In this document: positions 1 through 7,949 of the stretch, piece by piece
Numbering within the stretch: the stretch's first letter is position 1
Layout: the number at the start of each line of letters is the position of its first letter
Source: Spirochaetaceae bacterium
GTDB lineage: Bacteria > Spirochaetota > Spirochaetia > Treponematales > Breznakiellaceae
Reading direction: 5' to 3'
Assembly: GCA_031277165.1 (NCBI GenBank)
Contig: JAISLT010000101.1
Location: 1-64,000 of the forward strand
Length of the DNA stretch: 64,000 nucleotides
Notes under the pieces: generated by a model
Told to the model about the DNA's origin: nothing
The model's database searches: none
What the model saw: the letters and a program-made list of their open reading frames with translations, nothing else
Translations under genes and position numbers: made by a program

Positions 1-125
1 TGCTCATGGCCGCGGGTGTGTACGGGTACGCCATACTGGTCAACGCCGGGGGCTCCCTTGTCATGGGCATATTTACGGTCTGGTTTCAAAAATGGTATCC
101 GGCGTATTACGCGGGAAAAAAATAG
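1..125 (+). CDS. C-terminal end of a membrane protein (partial)
   Basis: An open frame runs in from the left edge and stops at TAG 123-125. The visible 40 residues begin LMAAGVYGYAILVNAGG and end WYPAYYAGKK. They form one hydrophobic segment followed by an aromatic, basic tail, as in the last transmembrane helix of an integral membrane protein. Too little is present to assign a family. It points toward the convergent murE gene. Confidence 0.5.
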   Translation, partial: LMAAGVYGYAILVNAGGSLVMGIFTVWFQKWYPAYYAGKK

Positions 126-139
126 GGGGATATGGGGAG

Positions 140-254
140 CGTAAGCCTGCGGTTTTCATTCGCAGTGGGGTCTGACACCCAAGGACCCGCCTTTCTTCCC
201 CCGCGACAGCGGGTTCTTGGGGAGGTTTGCGGCGGGGAGCTCCATTGGAAGACA
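140..254. repeat. Dispersed repeat R2, copy a
   Basis: About 115 bp starting with TCATTCGCAGTGGGGT and containing a CCCGC / GCGGG inverted pair with the motif GGGTTCTTGGGG. The same core recurs near 12.5, 29.7, 37.0, 44.3, 47.3, 53.0 and 53.7 kb in both orientations. Its translation gives typical spurious peptides, so it is treated as a non-coding palindromic repeat between convergent genes. Confidence 0.75.
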
Positions 255-287
255 GGGTCCATACCTCCGGGCTTGCCCTGCGAAGGA

Positions 288-1943
288 TCATCCCGGCATA
301 GGATATCCGGTATCACCCGGCGGCCCGCCCTGTTCTTCCAGGGCCTTTTCCGCCTCGGTTATTTCGTCGTATTTTTCGGTATGATCCCCATAGATAATTG
401 AATTTTCATGGCCCTTGCCTAGCAGCAGGACCAGATCTCCCCTCCCGGCCAGGGCAAAGGCCCGGCGTATGGCCCTGGGTCTGGGGGGAATAAGAAAAAG
501 ATTTTCCCCCCGGCACAGGGCCTTGCCCCCGGCGGTTTTTTGGCCCTCACATCCTGCGGCAATTTCTTCCAGGATCGTCATGGGGTCTTCCCCCCGGGGA
601 TCCTCGTCGCTTAGGATGACAATGTCCGACCACCGGGCGGCGATTCGTCCCTGTTCGGGCCGTTTTTTTGTGTCCCGTTCCCCGGCGGAACCAAAGAGGG
701 TAATAATTCGGCCTCCGGTCTTGTCCAGCCGTTCCCTCAGGGGGGGGAGGATCGCTTCGAAGGACGAAGGAGTATGGGCGTAATCAACCAGCACTTCAAA
801 GGGCTGTCCCCGGTTTACCGGGGTCATCCGGCCCCGGACGGGCCTAAGGGATGGGACCAGGGGGATAAGCTCCTCCGGCTCGGTGTTCAACAGGCCCGAC
901 ACGGTAAGAAGGGCGGCCAGCACATTGGCCGCGTTAAACGCCCCGGGCAGGGAATCTTCAATTACCGCGGCGGCGCCGCTTTTGGCAATCTGCACCCGGT
1001 AACGGTTTCCTCCGGCGCCGCTTTCTATAGAAAGGATCCGCAGATCCGCCCCCTCCGGGGCGCCGGGAAGGGCGCTGAAGCTTCGGGTTTTTTGTTTTGT
1101 GGCCGCGGCAAAGTAGGGGGCGCTGGGATCGTCCCTATTGATCACCCCAAAGGGGGGAATTGCGCCTCCCCTGTCCGCCCTAAGATCCAGGGACCGGAAC
1201 AGGTTGGCCTTATCGCGGCGGTACTGCTCCCAGGTGCCGTGGAATTCCAGGTGTTCGTGGGTTACGTTGGTGATCACCGCGGCGTCGAAAAAAAGGTCCC
1301 CCAGCCGGTTGGTCCGGGGCGAAAGACCGTGGGAACTGGCCTCGATAACGGCGTATTCGGCGCCCCCGGCAAGCATTTCCGCCAGCCGCATATGTACCGT
1401 GGGGGCCTCCGGGGTGGTTTGATGTTCGCTGTTCCATTCCGCTTCTCCGCCCCTGGAGTATTGGACGGTGGAGACAAATCCCGCCTTTTTTCCCGCCAGC
1501 CGCAGAAGCTGCCAGATAAGGTAAACGGTGGTGCTTTTTCCTTCGGTACCGGTCACCCCCGCCAGGGTAAGTTTTTCGCCGGGAAAGCCGTAATAGGCCG
1601 CCGCCACCGGGGACATGGCAAACCGGGAGTCCGCCACCCGGATAAATACCGGGGGGCCGGGGACCCTGCCGGTCCCTGCCTTCGGGCCGGTAAGATTTTC
1701 CAGGCCGTCAATCTTCTCCAACAGCGTCTGGTGGATTACCGCCGCGGCTCCCTTTTCCAGGGCCCCGGCAATAAAACGGTGACCGTCCGCATGGAGCCCC
1801 GGCAGGGCAAAGTACAGATTCCCCGGTTTGATCCGCCGGGAATCGTATTCCAGGCCGGAGATAGAAGGATTCCCCTCCCCCTGTTTTTCGATAAATCCCG
1901 CTTTACCGGCGGTTCTGGAGTTAAAAAAGTCATTGAGCCTCAC
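288..1943 (-). CDS. murE: UDP-MurNAc-tripeptide synthetase, MurE type
   Basis: A 551-aa Mur ligase that adds the third stem-peptide residue in cytoplasmic peptidoglycan precursor synthesis. Visible motifs are the ATP loop TGTEGKSTT (about 131-139), the Lys in RRDKANLF (about 245) that is carbamylated in the family, VDYAHTPSSFEAIL (about 386-399) and the specificity motif DEDPRGEDP (about 446-454). DAP-adding enzymes usually have DNPR; Thermotoga MurE, which adds lysine, has DDPR as I recall it. L-ornithine or lysine is therefore a reasonable inferred substrate in a spirochaete. The start is GTG, with GGAG six bases upstream. It is divergent from queD. Confidence 0.93.
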   Translation of the reverse strand: MRLNDFFNSRTAGKAGFIEKQGEGNPSISGLEYDSRRIKPGNLYFALPGLHADGHRFIAGALEKGAAAVIHQTLLEKIDGLENLTGPKAGTGRVPGPPVFIRVADSRFAMSPVAAAYYGFPGEKLTLAGVTGTEGKSTTVYLIWQLLRLAGKKAGFVSTVQYSRGGEAEWNSEHQTTPEAPTVHMRLAEMLAGGAEYAVIEASSHGLSPRTNRLGDLFFDAAVITNVTHEHLEFHGTWEQYRRDKANLFRSLDLRADRGGAIPPFGVINRDDPSAPYFAAATKQKTRSFSALPGAPEGADLRILSIESGAGGNRYRVQIAKSGAAAVIEDSLPGAFNAANVLAALLTVSGLLNTEPEELIPLVPSLRPVRGRMTPVNRGQPFEVLVDYAHTPSSFEAILPPLRERLDKTGGRIITLFGSAGERDTKKRPEQGRIAARWSDIVILSDEDPRGEDPMTILEEIAAGCEGQKTAGGKALCRGENLFLIPPRPRAIRRAFALAGRGDLVLLLGKGHENSIIYGDHTEKYDEITEAEKALEEQGGPPGDTGYPMPG

Positions 1944-1959
1944 ATTTTACTCCGGATCG

Positions 1960-1987
1960 TTACATTTGGTGTATGATACGCTATACT
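1960..1987 (+). promoter_or_regulatory. Promoter of queD (leaderless type)
   Basis: TTACAT (1960-1965) and TATACT (1982-1987) are separated by 16 bp. The -10 box ends 7 nt before the queD ATG and no Shine-Dalgarno lies between, so the transcript probably starts at or next to the ATG. The CTATACTATAG sequence is near-palindromic and may also serve divergent murE. Confidence 0.6.
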
Positions 1988-1994
1988 ATAGTAC

Positions 1995-2363
1995 ATGTAC
2001 AGCGTCCGGGTTGAGGCGGATTTTGCCGCGGCCCATTTTTTAAGCCGGTACCAGGGAAAATGCGAAAAGCTCCACGGCCATAATTACCGGGTCCGGCTCT
2101 GGGCCCGGGGCGAAGACCTGGACGAAGGGGGCATGGTATTTGATTTTGCCCTGTTAAAATCCGCCCTTAGGAAGGTTTGTTCTTCCCTGGATCATACAAA
2201 CCTCAACGACAACCAGGTCTTTGCCGGTAATCCCAGTGCGGAACGTATAGCCCGCCATATTTTTGAAGAAGCGGGAAAGCTCCTGCCAAAAGAAGCGGCG
2301 GCGCTCCTTTCTGCGGTGGAGGTTTACGAAACCCCCGCAAGCATGGCCCGGTACGAGCCCTAG
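1995..2363 (+). CDS. queD: 6-carboxy-tetrahydropterin synthase (QueD/PTPS family)
   Basis: A 122-aa single-domain protein of the 6-pyruvoyl-tetrahydropterin synthase family. It makes 6-carboxy-5,6,7,8-tetrahydropterin from dihydroneopterin triphosphate in the pathway to queuosine and other 7-deazapurines. The zinc ligands are recognisable as His in AAAHF and the pair in LHGHNY. The family Cys lies in GKCEKLHGH, followed by SLDHTNLND and a C-terminal VEVYETP. Length is normal for bacterial QueD. The TAG stop (2361-2363) is the first TAG of repeat R1a. QueD is favoured over eukaryotic-type PTPS by length and organism. Confidence 0.92.
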   Translation: MYSVRVEADFAAAHFLSRYQGKCEKLHGHNYRVRLWARGEDLDEGGMVFDFALLKSALRKVCSSLDHTNLNDNQVFAGNPSAERIARHIFEEAGKLLPKEAAALLSAVEVYETPASMARYEP

Positions 2364-2504
2364 CAGTTTGTTGCGCTTCGCGCACAAATTGTATAAAAAT
2401 TCACGAAGGTGAATTTTTATACCTTGCAAACTGCCAAAGGAGCCCGATAATCGGGGTTTTTGCATGAATATGCAAAAAATCCACGAAGTGCGACAGGCTC
2501 CTAG
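2360..2504. repeat. Repeat R1, copy a: CTAG-bounded hairpin element
   Basis: A 145-bp element bounded by CTAG at 2360-2363 and 2501-2504. Its ends are imperfect inverted repeats (CAGTTTGTTGCGCTTCG against GAGCCTGTCGCACTTCG). Inside are three hairpins: TATAAAAATTCAC/GTGAATTTTTATA, CCCGA/TCGGG followed by a T run, and TTTTTGCAT/ATGCAAAAA. The first TAG is the queD stop codon. A near-identical reverse copy lies at 58212-58357. It probably acts as a bidirectional terminator and looks like a MITE. After the second CTAG another half-end (CAGCCTGTT) follows. Confidence 0.85.
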
Positions 2505-2627
2505 CAGCCTGTTCACGGCAGGTTCCCGCAGGGCCCCTGCCATGGACAAGCGGCGAATCCGGATTGACAGGGGGGCGGTATTTGCAGAATACTAAGGGGC
2601 CTGGCATTTCCGTTCAAGGAGTTTGTT

Positions 2628-4604
2628 ATGAAAAGACGGTTTTTTATCCTTATGCCGCTGGCGGCTCTGTTTTTTTCCTGCCAATCCCAGCAGCCCGCCG
2701 CCGGCGCCGGTTTTTCCCCAAAACTGCAGACATTAATTAAGGATGCGGTGTTTGAGGTGATCATAAAAAAGCCGGTGGAAAAAAACGTGGTGTACGATAA
2801 AGAACTGGACTGGTCGGTAATTCCCTATGCGATCCGCAGCGATGCCTACTATTCTATCGGTACGGCCTTTGCAATCTCCGCCGTCGAGGCGGTAACGGCC
2901 TTTCATGTGATCGATTTAATCGACGAAAGCGATGTCTTTACGGAATATTATATCCGGGATTCCGGCGGGAATGTCCACGAAGTGGACCGGGTTGTCAGGG
3001 CTTCCAACGAAAAGGATTTTCTGGTCTTCACCGTTAAGGACAAGACCTTCAGCTCCTGGTTTGAACTGGACCCGGGCTTTTCCGTAAGCTCCCAGGTGTA
3101 CAGCATCGGCAACGCCCTGGGAGAGGGCATTGTGGTGCGGAACGGCCTGGTTCTGGGGACGGTCCCCGAAGAAGAAGAGGGCCGCTGGAACCTGCTAAAA
3201 TCCTCCGCCGACGGCAACCCCGGTAATTCCGGGGGGCCCCTGGTAACCCCCGAAGGAAAAGTCCTGGGGGTGGTCATAGCCCTGCGGGACAATATTCTCT
3301 ATTCCCTGCCCGTGGGGGAACTGCTTTCCACCCCCGCCGGTACAACCCATTTTAGGCGGCGGCACACCTACAGCCATTTGCTTCTGGCTAACCGTGTAAC
3401 CAGGGTCTTCGAGGCCGATGCGGCCCTGCCTGCCCCGTATAAAGAGCTTCGGCGCACGCTCTTTGAAGCCTACAAGGCCCATTACCCCGGGGCCATGGAG
3501 CAGGTTTTTGAGGAGGCTCCGGCTTATTTGGAGGGGCCCAATAACCGGTATATTCTTAACCAAACGGTCAGTACGGATTTTCCTGAATTTTCCTTTGTGG
3601 ATAAGAACGACGACCAATGGAAAATTTCGGATCTTGATGTAAAGACCTTTACCCTGGACGACGACGGCATGATACTGGAGGCGCTGGTTTCGGAATTTTA
3701 TCTAATAAAGATCCGCCGGCCCAAGTCAGCTTCGCTGGAACAGCTTAATACAAACCCCAGAACGGTCATGGATACGATCCTCTCCGGGGTCAACATGGAA
3801 CGGGCCCTGGGGAATACGGGAAAATACCGGATCCTTTCCTTTGGGGACCCGGTGGAGGTCTCGGAATACCGGGATGCCCAGGGCAGAACATGGATCAAAA
3901 CCTGGTGGCTCCTTGATTTTGAAGATTCGATCATGTTGGCCTACATACTCCCCATGCCGAACGGGCCGGTGGTTTTTATGACCCGCCAGGATTCAAGCGA
4001 CAGGCATATCTATGAATGGGATATGGAGGTTACCTGCGACCGTATTGTGGCGGCCTACAAGGGAGACATGGAGGAATGGAACGAATTTTTGGCCATGAAG
4101 AAATGGCTCCCCTCTTCCCTGGAACAATTTTCCCTTAACTGGGACAGTTCCCAAAAAAGCGTGGGCATCCGCTTCCCCCAGCTGTCCTTTACGGCGGATA
4201 ACTCCGTTTTTGACTGGACCTCCCAATCCACCCTGTTCATGATCCCCGCCTACTACCAAAAAGACGACCGGGTAGAATACGGCTTCCGCTCCCTTATTGT
4301 TCAGCGGGATATTAAGGGTAACGATTATTTTATGATTCACCAGCACATTAAGCCCGACGACAGGCTGGGGGTTAAAAACATGGAATACTGGAACGATGTG
4401 GTGGCGGGCAAATACCCCTTTGACGGAATAAGCCGCCTTTCCGCCAAGGACAACACCGGTTCCACCGGGGGCCTTCTTTCCCCCATTAACGCATCCCCCG
4501 ATGTCCGGTATTCCTTATACCTGAATGTGGAAAACCCCGGGGACGAAGACTCCCTGGCCCGGCGTTACAAGACCCTGGAGGGGGGCATTTTAATTTCCAA
4601 ATAG
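2628..4604 (+). CDS. Trypsin-like serine protease lipoprotein with long C-terminal region
   Basis: 658 aa. The N-terminus MKRRFFILMP...LFFSC is a lipoprotein signal with the modified Cys at 18, so the protein is probably membrane-anchored on the periplasmic side. Residues about 40-225 form a trypsin/DegP-like peptidase domain with candidate triad His93 (TAFHVID), Asp130 (EKDFLVF) and Ser201 in GNPGNSGGP. No PDZ domain is evident. The remaining 430 residues are rich in Trp, Asp and beta-type sequence and match nothing I recognise. AAGGAG lies just before ATG. The substrate is unknown. Confidence 0.82.
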   Translation: MKRRFFILMPLAALFFSCQSQQPAAGAGFSPKLQTLIKDAVFEVIIKKPVEKNVVYDKELDWSVIPYAIRSDAYYSIGTAFAISAVEAVTAFHVIDLIDESDVFTEYYIRDSGGNVHEVDRVVRASNEKDFLVFTVKDKTFSSWFELDPGFSVSSQVYSIGNALGEGIVVRNGLVLGTVPEEEEGRWNLLKSSADGNPGNSGGPLVTPEGKVLGVVIALRDNILYSLPVGELLSTPAGTTHFRRRHTYSHLLLANRVTRVFEADAALPAPYKELRRTLFEAYKAHYPGAMEQVFEEAPAYLEGPNNRYILNQTVSTDFPEFSFVDKNDDQWKISDLDVKTFTLDDDGMILEALVSEFYLIKIRRPKSASLEQLNTNPRTVMDTILSGVNMERALGNTGKYRILSFGDPVEVSEYRDAQGRTWIKTWWLLDFEDSIMLAYILPMPNGPVVFMTRQDSSDRHIYEWDMEVTCDRIVAAYKGDMEEWNEFLAMKKWLPSSLEQFSLNWDSSQKSVGIRFPQLSFTADNSVFDWTSQSTLFMIPAYYQKDDRVEYGFRSLIVQRDIKGNDYFMIHQHIKPDDRLGVKNMEYWNDVVAGKYPFDGISRLSAKDNTGSTGGLLSPINASPDVRYSLYLNVENPGDEDSLARRYKTLEGGILISK

Positions 4605-4667
4605 GCGGGGCAGTTAAACAGGCGGAGCCGCTCCAGGCCCCCCCCTTGACAAGGGTGCGCCCCGTAC

Positions 4668-4696
4668 TTGCATTTCCTCCGGTTCATAAGTATACT
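4668..4696 (+). promoter_or_regulatory. Promoter of the lolA-like gene (leaderless type)
   Basis: TTGCAT (4668-4673) and TATACT (4691-4696) are separated by exactly 17 bp. The ATG of MKKGLLL is at 4703, 6 nt after the -10 box, with no ribosome binding site between. This is the clearest leaderless promoter in the window and sets the start at 4703 rather than at the in-frame codon 19 residues upstream. Confidence 0.7.
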
Positions 4697-4702
4697 AGGT
4701 AC

Positions 4703-5377
4703 ATGAAGAAAGGTCTCTTATTAACGGTTTTACTGGCCGCCACCGGCTTTTATGCCCTCCCGGGGCAGGAAATTCTTACCGCGGGCCGGTATCTTGAACA
4801 GGTTTCCGAGCGGTACGGCAACATTAGGACCTATATGGGCCGGTTGAGCATTCAAAGCGGCGGCACCCAGATGTACGGAGTCGTGTATGCCATGATGCCT
4901 AATTTTCTTCGCATCGATTTTAGCTCCCCGGCTGAGCAGGTGATCCTCTATAACGGGGAAAGCCTGATGATCTACCTTCCCGGAGAACGGGCCATATTGA
5001 ACCAGGGTGTAACACAGGGGGGAGGGGCAAACATTGCCACCGCCCGGGGGCTTAACCTGCTCCGGCGGAACTATGTACCGGCATTTGTTGTGGGTCCCGC
5101 GCCGGTTCCCCTGGAACCCGGTTCCAGCGAGATGGTAATAAAACTCAGGCTTGTCCGCCGTTCCAACGGCGAGGGGTTTACAGAAATTATTCTGGATATT
5201 TCACCGGACACCCAGCTTATTAGGCGCATCACCGGCAAGACCATCACCGATACCACGGTCCGTCTGGATTTTTCCGGGATAAGCCTTAACACCGGTATTC
5301 CCAACCGGCTCTTTGTTTTTGAATCTCCCCCGGCATCAAATATGTATAATAATTTCCTGCTTAGGGGCACGGATTAA
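4703..5377 (+). CDS. LolA-like outer-membrane lipoprotein carrier family protein
   Basis: 224 aa with a type I signal peptide (MKKGLLLTVLLAATGFYALPGQ). The body has the LolA/LolB-fold pattern: an initial helix (YLEQVSERYGNIRTYMGRL), then beta strands with FLRIDFSSPAEQVILYNGE and MIYLPGERAILNQ, where the family typically has a FRWE / dG..LWiYdP-like pattern. It is inferred to be periplasmic and to carry lipid or lipoprotein. It is the first gene of a tight operon with rodZ (15-bp gap), rimO and pcrA. Assignment to the superfamily is fairly sure; identity as true LolA is not. Confidence 0.72.
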   Translation: MKKGLLLTVLLAATGFYALPGQEILTAGRYLEQVSERYGNIRTYMGRLSIQSGGTQMYGVVYAMMPNFLRIDFSSPAEQVILYNGESLMIYLPGERAILNQGVTQGGGANIATARGLNLLRRNYVPAFVVGPAPVPLEPGSSEMVIKLRLVRRSNGEGFTEIILDISPDTQLIRRITGKTITDTTVRLDFSGISLNTGIPNRLFVFESPPASNMYNNFLLRGTD

Positions 5378-5392
5378 AAGCCCTTCAGGAGC

Positions 5393-6466
5393 ATGTCGGT
5401 GGAGTCCCTTGGAGACAAACTTAAATCGGCCCGGGAAGGAAAGGGGTATTCCTACGAACATGTAGGACGGGAAATAAACATCGCCCGCCGTTACCTGGAA
5501 GCGCTGGAAGAGGAGGATTTTTCTAAATTTCCCGGCGAACCCTACCTTTTGGGATTTTTGCGGAATTACGGCGAATATCTGGGCCTGGATGTGGACGAGC
5601 TCCTTTCCCTGTACCGGGCCATTAAGATACAAGAACAGCCCATTCCGGTGGAACAGCTTTTAAAATCTTCGCCGGCTTTCCCTAAGCCCCTGCTGGCCCT
5701 GTTCATAGGCCTGCCGGTTTTGATCATCATCGCGGTGGTGGCCTATTTAGGGTTTATCCGAACCCCCGCAGCGCCGGAACAAACCGGTATTGCCCCGGAG
5801 CCAAAAAATTATGTGCTGGACAATTCCTCTCTGGAACAGCGTTTTTACCAGGGGGATACGATCCTGATCCCCCTGGGGACCGAGCAGTTTAAGGCGGAAC
5901 TGCGGAGCATGGAGGATCCCCTTACCCTTATTGTCCCCGGGGGCAGGGCGGTTCTTAATCTGTCCGGGGATACGGATGTGGACCTTAACGGCGACGGCAT
6001 AGCCGATGTCCGGGTAAGCCTTTCGGACTACGATAAAAATTCCCCCTCATCCGGGGCTTTTATACGGTTTGACACCAATATGAACGCCGTCCCCGACACC
6101 GCCCTAAACCCCGTTACCGAGGATCCCGCGGCGGCCGCCGCCGGGACGGCGATCTTTACCTCTTCCAATACCTATCCCTTTACCATGGAAGCCCAGTTCC
6201 AGGGCTACTGCATGTTTCGTTGGGAGGTGGACCGCCAGGAAAGGACGGAACGGTACTTTACCAGGGGCGAACGGCTTAATATACCGGTGCAAAATACCAT
6301 ACGGCTCTGGGCTTCCAATGCCACCGCCGTGGCGGTGGAGCTTAACGGCGCGGGAAGAACCGTCACCCTAAACCTGGGGAACGCCGGCGAGGTGGTGGTA
6401 ATTGATCTGCGCTGGATTAGGGATGCCGGCGGCCGGTATAGGCTTACCCAATACAGCCTTGAATAG
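5393..6466 (+). CDS. rodZ: RodZ-like cytoskeletal membrane protein with N-terminal HTH
   Basis: 357 aa. Residues about 5-75 are the RodZ-type helix-turn-helix (LGDKLKSAREGKGYSYEHVG ... YLLGFLRNYGEYLGLD), which in the family binds MreB in the cytoplasm. A proline-rich stretch leads to one transmembrane helix (LLALFIGLPVLIIIAVVAYL, about 101-120). The rest is a periplasmic region ending in the DUF4115-like beta domain (GERLNIPVQNTIRLWASNATAV). The start has CAGGAG five bases upstream. It probably acts in rod/helix cell-shape maintenance. Confidence 0.85.
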   Translation: MSVESLGDKLKSAREGKGYSYEHVGREINIARRYLEALEEEDFSKFPGEPYLLGFLRNYGEYLGLDVDELLSLYRAIKIQEQPIPVEQLLKSSPAFPKPLLALFIGLPVLIIIAVVAYLGFIRTPAAPEQTGIAPEPKNYVLDNSSLEQRFYQGDTILIPLGTEQFKAELRSMEDPLTLIVPGGRAVLNLSGDTDVDLNGDGIADVRVSLSDYDKNSPSSGAFIRFDTNMNAVPDTALNPVTEDPAAAAAGTAIFTSSNTYPFTMEAQFQGYCMFRWEVDRQERTERYFTRGERLNIPVQNTIRLWASNATAVAVELNGAGRTVTLNLGNAGEVVVIDLRWIRDAGGRYRLTQYSLE

Positions 6467-6494
6467 GCCCCGGTCTTTACCGGCCCCATGAGCA

Positions 6495-7949
6495 ATGCGG
6501 TATTTTCTTGATCCCTTCGGTTGCGCAAAAAACCAGGTGGACGCCGAAACCATCATGGCCCTTCTTAACAATGCCGGCTGGACCCCCTGTACCGGCGCTG
6601 AACAATCGGATCTGATCATTGTTAATTCCTGCGGTTTTATTGAAGCGGCAAAACAGGAATCGATCAACGCGGTCCTTTCCTGGAAGAAACAGTACCCAGA
6701 AAAAAAGATACTTCTAACCGGCTGCCTGGCCCAGCGCTACCGGAACGAGCTTTCAGAAAACCTTCCCGAGGCGGATGGACTTTTAGGCTGCGAAGAATTG
6801 CCCGCCGCGGTCCAGGCTGCCCGGGCGCTGGTGGAAAACCGGCCCTTCGGCAAGTCCCCGGTCCACGCCGGGGAATCCGCCGGTTCCGGCATGGCCGTCC
6901 CCCCGGACGAAACCGCAGCGCCGGGCAAGGCCGTCCCCCCGGGGGACCGGCCGCTGCTGGGTTTCCCCGGTTCGGCCTATGTAAAAATTTCCGAGGGCTG
7001 TAATAACCGCTGTTCCTTTTGTGCGATCCCCCTTATCCGGGGGTCCCTTCGCTGCCGGTCAATACCGGATGTTCTGGAAGAATGCAGGCGTCTTCTTGAA
7101 AGGGGGGTGGTGGAGTTGTGCCTTGTGGGGCAGGACCTGGCTTCCTATGCGCCGGGGCTGGGAAAGCTCCTGGGGGCCCTGAGAAAACTTCCCGGCCGCT
7201 TTTGGGTGCGGCTCCTCTACCTGCACCCGGACAGGCTGGCGGTACAGCCGTTTTCCGTTATTTCGGATATACTCACCATAATGGAAAATGACGGCCGGTT
7301 CCTTCCGTACTTTGACATACCCTTCCAGCATGCTTCGCCCTCTATACTCGCGGCAATGAACCGGCACGGCGGCGACGGCAGCTACCTTGCCCTGCTTAGG
7401 ACAATCCGCCGCCGCCTCCCCGGGGCGGTGATCCGCTCGACCCTTCTTACGGGCTTTCCCGGCGAGACCGCCGCGGACTTTAACCTGCTCCTGGATTTCC
7501 AAGCCCAGGCCCGGTTTGACTGGCTGGGGGTCTTTACCTATTCCCGGGAAGAGGGGACCCGGGCTTATTCCATGAAGGGGCGGGTACCCAGGGGAATCGC
7601 CCTGGAGCGCAAAGCCCGCATAGAAGAACGGCAGGTTCCCATCACCGAAGGCCGGATGGATGCCTTTGTGGGCCGGACCATGGAGGTGCTGCTGGAGGAA
7701 TCCCTTGGTTTCCCCGGAGCGGACCGGAGCGGATCTGTGCCGGGGGCCCCCGGGGATCCGCCGCCCGCCGCCGGCCCCTCCGGGGAACTTTGGCTGGGCC
7801 GGCTCTACTGTCATGCGCCGGAGGTGGACGGCGCCGCCCTGGTCCGTCCCGGTCCGGGGACGGACAGGGCTCGGACTGTAAAGGCCGGCGGCCTCTTCCC
7901 CGGAAAGATTACCGGCCGGGCGGGGTTTGACCTGGAGGTCCGGATATGA
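6495..7949 (+). CDS. rimO: Ribosomal protein S12 methylthiotransferase RimO
   Basis: 484-aa radical-SAM methylthiotransferase that modifies the conserved Asp of ribosomal protein S12. The N-terminal domain shows the three cluster cysteines in LDPFGCAKNQ, VNSCGFIE and LTGCLAQRY. The radical-SAM motif is SEGCNNRCSFCAIPLIRG. A TRAM domain closes the protein. MiaB/MtaB are less likely because the N-terminus is the RimO form. Two low-complexity Gly/Pro/Ala insertions are odd: about 40 residues before the radical-SAM motif (about 130-165) and another inside the TRAM domain. No clear ribosome binding site is seen. The stop overlaps the pcrA start by 4 nt (ATGA). Confidence 0.92.
   Translation: MRYFLDPFGCAKNQVDAETIMALLNNAGWTPCTGAEQSDLIIVNSCGFIEAAKQESINAVLSWKKQYPEKKILLTGCLAQRYRNELSENLPEADGLLGCEELPAAVQAARALVENRPFGKSPVHAGESAGSGMAVPPDETAAPGKAVPPGDRPLLGFPGSAYVKISEGCNNRCSFCAIPLIRGSLRCRSIPDVLEECRRLLERGVVELCLVGQDLASYAPGLGKLLGALRKLPGRFWVRLLYLHPDRLAVQPFSVISDILTIMENDGRFLPYFDIPFQHASPSILAAMNRHGGDGSYLALLRTIRRRLPGAVIRSTLLTGFPGETAADFNLLLDFQAQARFDWLGVFTYSREEGTRAYSMKGRVPRGIALERKARIEERQVPITEGRMDAFVGRTMEVLLEESLGFPGADRSGSVPGAPGDPPPAAGPSGELWLGRLYCHAPEVDGAALVRPGPGTDRARTVKAGGLFPGKITGRAGFDLEVRI

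Noticed and set aside
774-1976. A 400-codon open frame on the plus strand opposite murE
   Set aside because: murE has complete family motifs on the other strand. The opposing frame is Gly/Pro/Arg-rich with no family similarity, the usual artefact of high GC.
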